From assembly GCF_012489685.1 (NCBI RefSeq), contig NC_080043.1, positions 32,210,743-32,274,742 on the forward strand: a DNA stretch of 64,000 bases. Direction: 5' to 3'. Below the pieces are notes generated by a model. That model was given only the letters and a program-made list of their open reading frames with translations, was not told where the DNA came from and made no database searches. The stretch's first letter is position 1; the number at the start of each line of letters is the position of its first letter. Origin of the DNA: Lotus japonicus (taxonomy: Eukaryota > Streptophyta > Magnoliopsida > Fabales > Fabaceae). Below are positions 22,431-34,600 of the stretch, piece by piece. Position numbers and translations under genes: made by a program.

Positions 22431-25400
22431 TTATTCAATTTTTCTTCTTTTCTGCTTTTGTTTGCAGTCATCCTTTGATTCCACGTGAGCAGAGCTCCTC
22501 CAAACATCTGATTCAATTTCATTACCACTAGAAACAATCTCATTCTTACATGGTGCATTGCAATATTCCATTTTCTCCTCAATTGGTTCAACATATATAA
22601 GATAAATTGTTGTCTTCTTCACAGTGAATCGGTTCTCAAAAACAACTACCACCTTTACTTTGTTACCAGGTTCAATATTTGATACCACTCTCTGCCACTC
22701 TTCATCTTCAAAGGAGGCTAATGCATTCCTCTTATATAGCTGAATGGTGTTCTTTGTGCAATTTATCACCAACACATTTTTAAGGCCATCTGATGTTGTG
22801 TCATCTGCGGTAGAAGAATGGACAACGCACATCATTGACTTCAAACTACGCCCATTCACTTCAGGGACTTCAAAAATTACAGAAGAACCTTCGCAATTGA
22901 AGTTTAACCAGTCTGGATAATTGTCTCCGGGGAGCAAGCTAACACCAGTTCCTCTCACAGCCATTTTCTGTAAAAATGAAAATATGCTCAAGATTTGATA
23001 GAACAATATATAAATACCACCTTATCATTTATTCAACAATTAAAAATATAGCTATTCTCATAAGATAAGTAGATAACTAATCATTTTATTGTCGATAAAA
23101 TTTATGATTTTCTGATTAGCAGACAGATTATGAAGTGATGATAACTTATCTAAGAAAAAAAGATTTAATGGTTAAAATATTTTGAAGTTAAGCATAGAAA
23201 TTATTGCATGTATTCTTCAAACAGAGACTATCAGTCCAGCTTAAAAAACAGATTCCAACAAAAAATAAACCTATGCAAGAGAGGGAGAGACATAAACCTG
23301 TAAAATGCTCTCTTTCAGAATACTGGTGGCAAGACAATTCATTCCCATTTGAAATAAAAGAAATTTCAGGGAACCTTTTGATCCTGAATCATGCACTTGA
23401 CAGCTGCATTCCATCAACGCAGTAGTTTCCATATTTGATACTTTTGATGTAGTTGCAGTTAATTGCAAATTTTTAGAGGAATTTGTAGCATATAAGGCAT
23501 CCAAAATTCTTTCCGCATCTCGAGAAAGTTGAAGTTCTGAGCCAGACTCTATCCACAGACTTTGAAGCTTTGGAAGGTCCACGGGAATAGATGATACTCC
23601 CTCAGAACTACTATTTGATACGTTTAAAGAAACAAGAGATGACATGCCTGTATATGTTTGAACTAAGGATGAGAGGTTATTTGTTGGTGACATCCAAGAC
23701 CAAATGATAGAAGGAAACACATCACGTGAGAATCCTTCATGGCCGCACAAAGAAATATATCCAATGCTTTTTGACCTTACTAATGAAAAGGGAACTCTTG
23801 TTATTGCAGTATTGTCGGCAATCAGAGTTGTCAAAGATTCCATCTGTTCCACGTCCTCTTCCAACTTGTCAATCATTAAGCATCCAGAAAGAATGAGGGT
23901 TTTCAGAGATTTCAACTTATAGATGCTTCTTGGAAGGTTACGTAGGCGAATACAGTCTTTCAAATTTATAAGAACAACTTTATTGAGATGCCCAATGCTA
24001 TGGGAAACCTCTAACAGACTTGGACAATCTTTCAGTACAAGCTTTTCAAGATTAGGCATACATGAAAAGTCCGGGGTCTTTGTCAAATGCTGAGAATGAC
24101 TCAGATTCAGAATTTTCAGCTTCTCCATCCTCTGCAAGATCAGAAGTGCTCATGAGAGAACATATGGAAAAAAGTTTAAAAAGTAGATGCAAGCAATAGC
24201 AATGTCACCACTAACAAGAGTGAAAAGTAAAATATTTACATTGTTGAGTGTCAATTTTTTAATGCCTGTATCCATTGGTTTCATAGTACTTGTGGTTTCA
24301 AAATCTTCCAACCAATGTCACATTTCTACGTATAATGCCGTAGAAATTATTAAAAGTCATGTATGAGCATTCTGCTGAGAAGTTAAAAAACATTGGGATG
24401 ATATATAGGTATGGCATTTAAATTTGGAGCTTCTAAAATCAAAAACTTTTGACATATAAATACGAAAAAACTCAAGAAATGCGAAAAGCTAAACTCAGAA
24501 TTAAATCATTAATACCTGGGCCTCTTTCCACAAAAATTTGACATTGCTGTTTACTAACTCGATGGAAACTAAATTTCCTTGACAAAAGCTTTTAGGTATG
24601 AATGATAAAGGAAATCCATGCCAACACAGCCATCTCAGATATCTTGAAAGATATTTAAAATCTCCTTCAAGTTGTACACCAGCAAGTTGAAGCAATCTGA
24701 GTCCCTTCATCTTCTTAAATGCTTTAATACTGAAACATTTTGTATTATTACTTGGAAACTTGAAAGCCAGTCCTTCAATTGCTTTTGTTCCCTGTGAAAT
24801 GAAATGGATAAAAAGGTAAAAAAAATGCATAGCTGACAGACATAAGGCAGCTAAAATTACTGTGATGAAACCCATAATTTGTTACTAGGAACCAGGAAGC
24901 ACAAACAATTCATAACAAAGATACTCAGAAAACAAATAAATGCTAACAACTAACTGATAAATGTTTTTTATGCTTCCTTTAGAATTGGATATTTTATATT
25001 CAAAAAAGGTGAAGTTCTTACAGTTTGATCTGATAATACATCAAGCACATCCTCATGAAACCATAACCTGCTACGCTTCTCAGGCTCCTTTGGTGATTCC
25101 TCACGAATGATTTCTCTTCCCATGTCTCGCAGCAAATCATGCATTCCAAGCTTGTTCTTATCATCAACAGTTACAAGACTTCTCTCAACAAGGATACTTA
25201 TTCCAATTTCAGCAAAAAGTTTGCAGCCACTTAATATTTGTATAGCATCATTTCTGTCCATCCCAATAAAGAAACATGCTATGTCAAGAAATATATCTTT
25301 CTCTTTATCATCATTTAAACCATCATAGCTTATTCTTAACTTTTTCTGTACTTGATCATTAGGAATTGTTTTGAGTTTCTCCAATACACTCTTCCATTCT

Positions 25401-27542
25401 GTTACACCCCTATCAAACAAATAGGACCCAAGGACTTCAAGAGCTAGTGGCAATCCCCCAGAATACTCAACTACGTTTCTTGAAATTTCAGAAAAATCTT
25501 CTCTAGGACTCGCTTGCTTGAATGCATGCCAACTAAAAAGCTCAATAGATTCACTTTCATCCATTTCTTTCATTATGTAAACTTGGTCAACTCTACTCCT
25601 TCTCAGTATATGCTGATCTCTGGTTGTGATGATTATTCTACTCCCTGAACCAAACCATTCACGACTTCCACACAAAGCATTCAATTGGTCCAATTTATTT
25701 ACATCGTCAAGTACAAGAAGTACTCTTTTCCTGTAAAGTTTATCCTTTAATATATTTTTTCCTGATTCAGTGCTATGCATCTTGGTTGTTTTCTTGAAGA
25801 TATCAAACAGAAGTTGTTCTTGTAAATGCACTAGTCCAGCATCTTGCTCCCCAACTTCTCTAATATTTGCAAGGAAGCACCTACCCTCAAAATTGTGGCC
25901 AATTTTATTGTAAGTAGCTTTTGCAATGGTTGTTTTGCCAATTCCTCCCATACCCCATACCCCGAGTAGTAGAACACCATTCGGTTCTTGGTTGTCTACC
26001 AGTTGAATTATATCTCGCACTCGCGATTCAACTCCCACTGGATTATCAGCAATAAACAAGTCTGTCTTGTCAAGCAAACGTGTAACATTTTCAACAATAT
26101 TCTCAATAGCCTCACTTTCATTCCTATAATACAAACCAAAGAAAATTATTGCTTCATTCCTATACGCAACTTGCACATATAATTTTTAATTGAAATAATT
26201 AACATAACATTTAAAAATAAATTGTAAACCCATTCATTTTTAATTTGTTTATGTATAAAAGATAGTAATGGACAATAGAAAAAAAAGGATATATAAAGAG
26301 ATACGTATGGATATTAAAATTCATTGAAAAACAATTTTAATAAAAGTTATCCAAATAACATTACCTTACATAAATTACTTTTCTCCTAAATTACGTACCT
26401 CGTACCCATATCCGTACATGGTACCAGCGTATTAGTGCAACATAGCTTTACTTTAACCTCACTTTTACGGTAGTCAATTTTATCAAAATCAATTATACTT
26501 AAAATTATACAGTGCACTCAAAAGAGGGGGCCGCTTCCAAACTTGAACCGGAGCCCCAGCTTTCCCTGCTTCACGAGCCAAATTGTTTATTAATTTATTA
26601 AGTATGATACTTTTATTTTTACATAATTAAATGATAATATAAAGTAATTATAAAAATAACATTTTTGAAAAACAAAATATTATTAAGAGTTATGACTCAT
26701 TCACAACCTCCATTTCCTATTTATCTGTCTCTTTCAATCAAATCACTTATCACATCTTTTCTTCTATCTCTCTTCTCTCCACCCTATTTCCACATTTGTG
26801 GAAGTGTCAATGAAACTTAGTCCAAAAGAGAATTATGATTAATTCAACTCTCTCACTAAAGCACACTAAATGACACAAGAGTATTAAAAAGGAAATGGAG
26901 ATAAAAGAATTCCAAAGCAGTAATGAAGTGTCTGTTAAGTTACCTGGAATTCAAGACTACAAACCCTGCAATGCCACCAGCCTCACGAAGCGCCTCCCTC
27001 CAACGGGGCACCGGATTATCTAGTTGCAACATAGTTCTGTTAATAAGATCCTGAAATTTTTTACCAAACTCACCGGTTTGGCTCCGCACTTGAGAGGGAT
27101 CGACACCGTAGAACACCGGCAGAACCACCTGGCCTATGGTTGTGTGACATTCCATTATTTTCACCAACTCTTCCATACACCACCGCGAATCCGCATAATT
27201 TTCTGAGAAAACAATAACTGAAATCTGAGAGTCTTGAATTGCTTGCAGCAGTGAGATGGAAATTTGATTTCCCCTTGGAAGGGAATCATCGTCCCTGAAA
27301 ACTGTGACCCCTGCGTTTTGAAGAGCGGCATAGAGATGTGAAGTGAAGGAAGCACGCGTGTCTTCCCCTCTGAAACTCAAGAACACATCGTGGATTCTCC
27401 CTATGGGTCCCGTTAAGAACTGCTCCCAATCTGGAGGTCGAGGAAGCCAAGCTGGAGAAGGAGAAGGAGAAGGAGGAGGAGATGGATCCAAATCGAACAG
27501 TGAATAGCTCTGATGGGCATGGGCGAATGGGTAAGCCGCCAT
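22431..27542 (-). CDS. TNL-A: TIR-NBS-LRR disease-resistance protein (5 exons, about 1115 aa)
   Basis: Intracellular immune receptor of the N/TNL class. Exons: 27542-26944, 26123-25022, 24791-24516, 24131-23298, 22967-22431; all junctions are GT-AG and phases agree. Exon 1 has a Pro/Ser-rich leader, then TIR (IHDVFLSFRGEDTRASF; YADSRWCMEEL with the catalytic-position Glu). Exon 2 is the NB-ARC: GMGGIGKTTIAKA (P-loop), VLLVLDDVNKLDQ (kinase 2), GSGSRIIITTRDQ (RNBS-B), GGLPLALEVLG, FLDIACFF and GMHDLLRDMGREI (MHD). Exons 3-4 are LRRs (LKILNLSHSQHL; LKSLKTLILSGC). Exon 5 is a post-LRR C-JID-like domain (LLPGDNYPDWLNFNCEGSSV). The start at MAAYPF follows the paralogs. No lesions seen. The C-terminus (KQKQKRRKIE) differs from TNL-B. 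TIR NADase activity is family knowledge, not tested here. Confidence 0.9.
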
Positions 27543-28340
27543 GGATGAGAAATGACAATGAAACGCCGCGGGAAGAAATATAAAATAGGTCCATTTCTCA
27601 TTTTGTCCACCATGCACTAGTTTTCACTTTTCAGGAAGCAATTTGGTACACAAATAAATAATTAAAAATATTTATAAAATCCTAAAACAATGTGTGGCTC
27701 AAAATTATACTTATTAAGTTACCATTTTTTAGTTCAAAAAAAAGTTAGTACTATTTTATTGGGAAAAAATTTGAATAATGCGAAGAAAAAAAAAATAAAT
27801 ACTAAAAAACGTGAAAAAACTTATACGTTTGGAACAGCATGACGCTAACATGGCGAGTGGGGATGAATTCGCCCCACTCCAAGCGAATTCCTTGTGAGGA
27901 AAAATACAAAATTTTGTGTTGAATTCGCCTAAAAACACGTGAATTTACAAAGAATCAAAATCTTGGCAGATTTGGTAGAGGGTGTGATTGCATTGAATTC
28001 ACCTCATTTGAGGCAAATTAATTGTCATAAAAAGATAAGGGAACATAAAATGTCAAAGCGTAATCATCGTGGTGAGTGTGGCTAATGCGCCCCCCCAGTC
28101 ACCACGTCAACGTCATGTTGTCCAAAACCACCCCATTCGAGGTAAATATCATTATTTTCACTCCTTTTTGGTATTTTTTATTTTTTTGCATTATTCAAAA
28201 AATAAATTGCTCATTTTCTCCCTCCATATTACCATATATCCCTCCCTCCTTTTTCTCTCTCCCTTCATACTATTATACCCACTTTCTGACACCTCTCTCA
28301 TTTCTCCACCCAAAGAAAATTGGGTTAAATATATATATAT
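27543..28340. other. TNL-A upstream (promoter-side) block, shared with TNL-B
   Basis: 5' flank of TNL-A. From about 27620 to 28330 it is homologous to 46375-47170 upstream of TNL-B, including ACAGCATGACGCT, CGCCCCACTCCAAGCGA and AAAACACGTGAATT blocks. I could not fix a TATA box or transcription start with confidence. The right end runs into an AT tract and an inverted-repeat element. Confidence 0.6.
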
Positions 28341-29007
28341 AGGGGGAGTATCATATGAGAAAACTTTTTTTATATGAGAAAGATAGGAATGATTCACAGC
28401 CTTTAGATTAAAATAGACAGTCTGGATTAAAACATTCATTTAAAGACCTCACGTGCTCTACATTCCTATTACTCTCACTGTATCTAATCTCTAGCCACCG
28501 CCACAATCTTTTAGCAAATCACCGCTTGCAACTTGCAAGCCTCTTTCACCAAAATCACCTTCTGTTTGCTGTTCTGTTGAAATGCTTAGGGTGAGCTTTG
28601 TATGGTGTTCAGTAGTTGTGGTTTTGATTTGAATTATAGCTTGGTGCCTTGCATTCTAGGATTAGGAAATAGCAAAGAAAATGGTTTTGAGCAAGGAAAC
28701 AGCAACGTGGGATTGGGAGGATTGGAATGGTTTTGATTTTGAATGTGGCTCGGTGCCTTGCATTCATCATGCGTTGGTAGGGAATTTCATTTCGAAAGTT
28801 GTCCTCTATTTATACATTTCTGGGTTTTCATTTTCATGGCCAGATCCAGTTGGGTTTCCCTGTTTCAGAAAGCAGTAGAATTAGGAATGTAGAGCATGTG
28901 AGGTCTTTAAATGAATGTTTTAATCCAGACTGTCTATTTTAATCTAAAGGCTGTGAATCATTCCTATCTTTCTCATATAAAAAATGCTTTCTCATATGAT
29001 ACTCCCT
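28341..29007. mobile_element. Inverted-repeat (foldback/MITE-like) element, about 667 bp
   Basis: The left arm 28341-28470 (AGGGGGAGTATCATATGAGA...) and right arm 28879-29007 (...TCTCATATGATACTCCCT) are reverse complements with few differences, giving terminal inverted repeats of about 128 bp. TATATATA flanks both ends, so the target duplication cannot be separated from the simple repeat. The interior has only a 65-codon frame without a known domain. Long TIRs suggest a Mutator-like non-autonomous element (inference). Confidence 0.82.
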
Positions 29008-29019
29008 ATATATATATAT

Positions 29020-30238
29020 GGCTTAATTGCCCTTTTGGTCCCCCAACTATTGCCTTCCTGCGAAAATCGTCCTCAAACTTCAAAATTAGCAAAAAACGTC
29101 CTCCAACTATACACGTCGTTGCACTTTTGGTCTGCCGTTACAGTTCCGTTTGAAAACTAACGTTTTTTTGTAAAAACCCAGAAATATGATGAATATTCAT
29201 CTTCTTGATTCATCATTCCAAGTTCCAACCCAGGTGAAAAATTTAAATCCCTATAGTCAAATAATTCAACCAAAATACAAACCCAGAAAATTTGTAACTG
29301 CTAAGTTAATTGGATCTTTTAAACTTGAATTTTCCATATTCTAGAATCCATCATTCATCTTCATCTCTCTTTCTTCCTCGCAAATTCTTCTTCCCAAGAT
29401 TTTTTCTTTCCATCAACCTGCATCTCATTTATATGTTATGGTATGTTTATTTGTTATAGAAACGGAACCAGCAAATAATTCCAACACTTGTAACCTGCAA
29501 TTTAGACCATAAAACTAGGTACAGGGCAAGCAACCAATTATGCTACCACTTCAGTTTGACAATGGAGCCACCAATTATGCTACCAGAATCAGATATTAGC
29601 CAGACATATTGTTGGGTTCAAAATCCCTTCAAAACTAGAGGATCTGAACTCTCTGAACTTTGCAGATAGCCAATTCCAAGCACGCACCTCAACCAGATCC
29701 AACACCCAAACCCAGAAATCTTAACCCAATAACCCCAAAACAAGAATCTCCAACCCAAAACCCACCAAGTAGTGAAGATCTGGGCCGATTTGAATCAAGC
29801 ACCAACACCCAACACCAAGAAAACTTTGAGAAAATCCACCACACCTACTGAAGATGCAAACAGGATAAAACACGCAGCTCTTCGTTCCCGTTTTCCTCTC
29901 TCGCTGAACCCGATCTAACAAGGGAGGCGTTGGTGATGGTGAAAATGGGTTTGGGATTTTTGGTGGGTTCTTGGGTATATGAAGATGAACTTCATCATGA
30001 AGATTGAAGAAGATAGTGAAGAATGTTTGAAGAAATAGATGAAGATGATGAAGTTCATATGTTTATTATTATTATTTTAATTTTTACCCAAAATACGTTA
30101 GTTTTCAGACGGAACTGTAACGGCAGACCAAAAGTGCAACGACGTGTATAGTTGGAGGACATTTTTTGCTAATTTTGAAGTTTGGGGACGATTTTCGCAT
30201 GAAGGCAATAGTTGGGGGACCAAAAGTGCAATTAAGCC
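29020..30238. mobile_element. Mutator-like non-autonomous element with 143-bp TIRs (1219 bp)
   Basis: Terminal inverted repeats at 29020-29162 and 30096-30238 begin GGCTTAATTGC and contain TTTTGGTCCCCCAACT. Similar ends occur on Mutator-like elements and MITEs of dicots (family knowledge). Flanks are TATATATAT on both sides, compatible with a 9-bp target duplication but inside a simple repeat. The interior has no transposase frame. It starts 12 bp from the preceding inverted-repeat element. Confidence 0.82.
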
Positions 30239-30244
30239 TATATA

Positions 30245-31139
30245 TATATAAAACAAGCGGTGACATTTCATGAATTTCAAACAAGTTATCCATCAATATA
30301 TTTTTTTTTAATTACCTATTTGAATTCAATTTCCGGGATGTTAATTTAGACTCCAATTTTTTATGAAATTAAATTAAATAATTAACTTTTCTGATATTAA
30401 AATGTGGATGATATTAAACTGGAAATGAATACGAATCGTTTACCAAAAGTGGAAAAAAGCTTGCAGGCCGTCCTCAAACCAAAATGTAGCAAGATTACCA
30501 AGGGCAAATTTCTACATGAAATCCAGCAAACACGCAAACACGTTTGCATAACGAATAAAGTTTGATTCACACTTCATTAAAAGTGGAAATGAAGTGAAGA
30601 AAAGAGAGAGATAGGAAGAAAAAGAGAGAAAACAAAAATGTGATTGATAATTTGATTGAAAGAGAAGAGAGGTATAGATAGAAACTGGAGTGAAAATAGT
30701 GGAGGTTGAATGAATCATAGCTCTCGCACAATGCTTAACTTGCACCAGTTGACAAGCCTCTAAAGAGGACAGAGCTTTACAATTCTGCACAACCAGATGA
30801 AGATATGAACCATTTGGTGTCCGTGAACTCCAAGCATCTAGCAAGAGAGAACAATCTATCTCAAACACAACTGAGAAGAATTGGAGCTCTAAGCAAAGCT
30901 TCATTGCTCAACGTAGACAAAGGGCCTTAGACACAATGGGGTCAAGAGCAAGACTGTGTGAGTAACAGGCAGCAAACAATTAAGAAGCCTTGAGGGTCTC
31001 TAATCACCACCCCGAAACTTGCAACGCTATCCTTCGATAAATCCGTGACGAAACTAGCTTTTAACCAGCCAGAATCAGGAGGTTTCCAAACTAGAACTGC
31101 ATCATAAGGGACTTACCAAACACCAGAATAGGGGGACAG
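30245..31139 (-). pseudogene. RNase H-like (RVT_3) remnant
   Basis: Minus-strand fragments read LVWKPPDSGWLKASF, VASFGVVIRDPQGF, VVFEIDCSLLLDAWSS and TPNGSYLHLVVQNCKALSS, as in the plant RNase H-like domain that follows zf-RVT in LINE-derived genes. Frames change and stops occur, so it is dead. The chromovirus at 31140 inserted in it: the upstream zf-RVT portion continues at 36696. Related copies are at 48131-49019 and, shortened, at 11700-12030. Confidence 0.75.
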
Positions 31140-31611
31140 TGATAAGAACCAGAATTACAACAGTTAAGGAGATATCTAGTTTTGAGAACAGTTTCTGTAT
31201 GAACAGTGTTCGTATGAACAGTACACGCATGAACAGTAAATGTGTGTACAGTGCAGCAATATCAGTTTGTAGAACAGAATTATAGAGTAGGAGAGATTGC
31301 AGATAACCTGCAATTTTTCATAGATAATAACAAAGGGAATACAATCTGAAACACACAGTAAAACACAATCTGAAAACCACAAGAGCAGTTTACTCTCTCA
31401 GAAGATAACTTCTTCTGGCCTAGGTAACTACCACATAAAACTTCCAACATAAAAACTGACAATAAAACAGCAGACTAACTTAAATACAATCCACACAACA
31501 ACCAACTTGGAATTCAAACTAACTAATATTATATTACTTAATTACTTTTTTCTCCTTTGATAAACCCTCCAAATGACGGGTTTACCCTTCTCCCTAACAT
31601 GTATGCTATCA
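31140..31611 (-). repeat. 3' LTR of the chromovirus
   Basis: 472 bp; differs from the 5' LTR at four positions (one near 31152, two in the middle, one near 31391). The pol frame runs about 70 nt into it before stopping at 31542. Confidence 0.96.
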
Positions 31612-34600
31612 TTGCCGCCTCCAAGAGAAACAGTCTTGCCCTCAAGGCTGAAGGAAGGGAATTGAACTGTAATGTAGTCCCTATCTTCCCAAGTAGCTTC
31701 CTCAATAGGCTTGTTCTTCCAATGGATAAGAACTTGAGAAATAGATGTGCCATGTCGTACCACAGACCTTTGATCTAAAACTGCCTCTGGTTCCCACACT
31801 GAGTCTTCAGTAACCTCTAAACTAACAGGGAGAGTAGAATTAACAATAGCATCACCAACAGCCTTCTTAAGCAAGGAAACATGGAAAACAGGATGGATCC
31901 GAGACGTAAGAGGTAACTCCAACCTGTAAGCAACAGCCCCAACACGTGCAATCACCTTAAAAGGACCAAAATACCTTGGAGACAACTTGGGACAGATTCT
32001 AGCCGCAACAGATTGTTGCACATGAGGTCTCAGCTTCAAGAATACCATGTCACCAACTTCAAAAGAGCGTTCTTGACGATGTCTATCAGCTTGTGTCTTC
32101 ATGCGGTCACGAGCACGAGATAGATGATGTTTCAGTTGTCGCAAGCATTCATCACGATCAGCTAAGTCTCGTTGAACAGCTTCCACTTTAACTTCACCCG
32201 GTAAATAATTAGTAATCACCGGAGGAGAACGACCATACACCACTTCAAAAGGAGTTGTTCCTGTAGAAGCATGAAAAGTAGTGTTGTACAAATATTCTGC
32301 CCAGGGAAGCCACATGACCCAAGTCTTAGGCTGGTCAGCAATAAAACAGCGAAGAAAAGTCTCCAAACAACGGTTAACCACCTCTGTCTGACCATCGGTC
32401 TGAGGGTGGTAAGCAGTACTGAGTTTCAAGAAAGTACCCTGCTGTTTAAAGAGTTCTTGCCAGAAATTACTGACAAAGATGGGATCTCTGTCACTCACAA
32501 TAGACTCTGGAATTCCATGAAGTCGGACCACTTCTTTGGTGAAAGTTTCAGCCAAAGTTCTTGCAGAATAGGGACGCTTAAGAAGAATGAAATGAGCATA
32601 TTTAGACAATCTGTCTACCACGACAAAAATAGCTTCAAAACCCTTTGATTTTGGAAGTCCAGTAATGAAATCCATAGAAATATCTGCCCACACTTGATTT
32701 GGTATTGGAAGTGGTTGGAGAAGACCACCGGGTGTTGAAGTTGCATATTTGTTGCATTGACAAACAGTACAGTTTTGCACAAAGTTCTGGATATCTTTCT
32801 TCATACCCATCCAATACAAATTAGCAGCCAAACGGCGATAAGTGCGATAAAACCCGAAATGCCCACCTTGAGGGGTGCTGTGAAATTCCTTGAGAATAGT
32901 AGGAATAAAAGTAGATGAAGCAGACATAACTAATCTGTCCTGATACAAAAGAACCCCATGCTGAAGTACAAACCCAGGTTTTGTGGTGTCCCCCTTTTGT
33001 AAAGCTGAAATGATGGCCTGTAATGTTGGATCTTGTTGTACTTCTTCATGGACAGCCTTAAAATCTAACCATTCAGGACGGAAAATCATAGAATTAAGAA
33101 TTAACTTGTCATTTGAATCATTAAGGACAGCCACGATGTTGATTGGGGAAGTATCAAATTGACGGGACAACGCATCAGCACCCTTATTCTCAAGTCCAGG
33201 TTTATAGACTACATCAAATTGATACCCCAAAAGCTTAGCCACCCAATTCTGTTGATCCATTGTGGTGATACGTTGCTGCATTAATTGTTTCAGACTTTTT
33301 TGATCGGTACACACCGTGAACTTTGTCCCTATGAGATATGGGCGCCAATGTTGAATTGCAAGAGCCACAGCCATTAATTCTTTTTCATATGCCGATTTGT
33401 TCAGATTACGATCACTAAGTCCCTTGCTGAAAAAAGCAATAGGCTTCTTGTCTTGTATCAAGATCGCACCCAGCCCATTACCGGACGCATCACTCTCAAT
33501 GAAAAATTCTTTGGTGAAGTCAGGCAAAGCTAAAACTGGGGCAGAAGTTACCTTGTGCTTAAGTTCTTCAAAAGCTGCTTGTTCCTTGCCTGCCCACTTA
33601 AAACCTTCTTTCTTTGTCAAATCTGTCAATGGTCGTGCAATCTTGCCATAGTCACAAATGAACTTTCTATAATATCCCGTCAAACCCAGAAATCCTCTGA
33701 CACCCTTGACATTCTTTGGCACAGACCATTCTAACACACTGCTGATTTTTGATGGATCCATAGAAACCCCTTCATGGGAAATCACATGACCCAAATACTC
33801 AATTGACAATTGACCAAAAGAACATTTCTTTTTATTGGCTACCAATTGTTGATCAGCTAGCACACTTAAAACTGAAATCACATGCAAAATATGGTCTGGC
33901 CAAGTCAAACTATACACCAAAATGTCGTCAAAAAAAACTAAGACATACCTCCGCAACATTGGCTTGAAGACTTCATTCATTAATGCTTGAAAGGTGGATG
34001 GAGCATTTGTTAAACCAAAAGGCATCACTAAGAATTCGTAATGACCTTCATGAGTACGGAAAGCTGTTTTATGAATGTCTTCTTGACGCATGCGTACTTG
34101 GTGGTAGCCAGACTTAAGATCAATTTTGGAAAAATATCGTGCACCATGTAACTCATCCAATAGCTCATCAATGACGGGAATGGGAAATTTATCCGGAATA
34201 GTTACCTTATTCAAAGCACGGTAATCGATACACATCCTCCAAGAGTTATCCTTCTTCTTGACTAGAATAACCGGACTTGAAAAAGCACTCTGGCTAGGTC
34301 TGATCACACCAGACAGCAACATCTCCTTCACTTGGTTCTCGATTTCTGTTTTGTGGTGGTGAGGATAGCGGTACGGACGAACATTAATTGGGCCCTGGCC
34401 GGTCAGCAAAGGTATAGCATGTTCTTGCTGTCTTTTTGGAGGCAACCCTTGTGGTTCCTTGAAAACATTATCAAAAGTGTCCAGTACTGATTGCATCTCC
34501 AACTGTTGATTTGGTGTCACCATAGTTGATTGAATATCACAATGCAACTGAGCAAAATGGTTTCCATCAACATAATTTTGTAATGGAGTGCACTCTATAG

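Noticed and set aside
28681..28878. 65-codon frame inside the first inverted-repeat element as a transposase
   Set aside because: Too short, no catalytic motif, low similarity to anything I recognise.
29660..29851. Pro/Asn-rich frame inside the Mutator-like element
   Set aside because: Low-complexity composition and no domain; no support as a gene.
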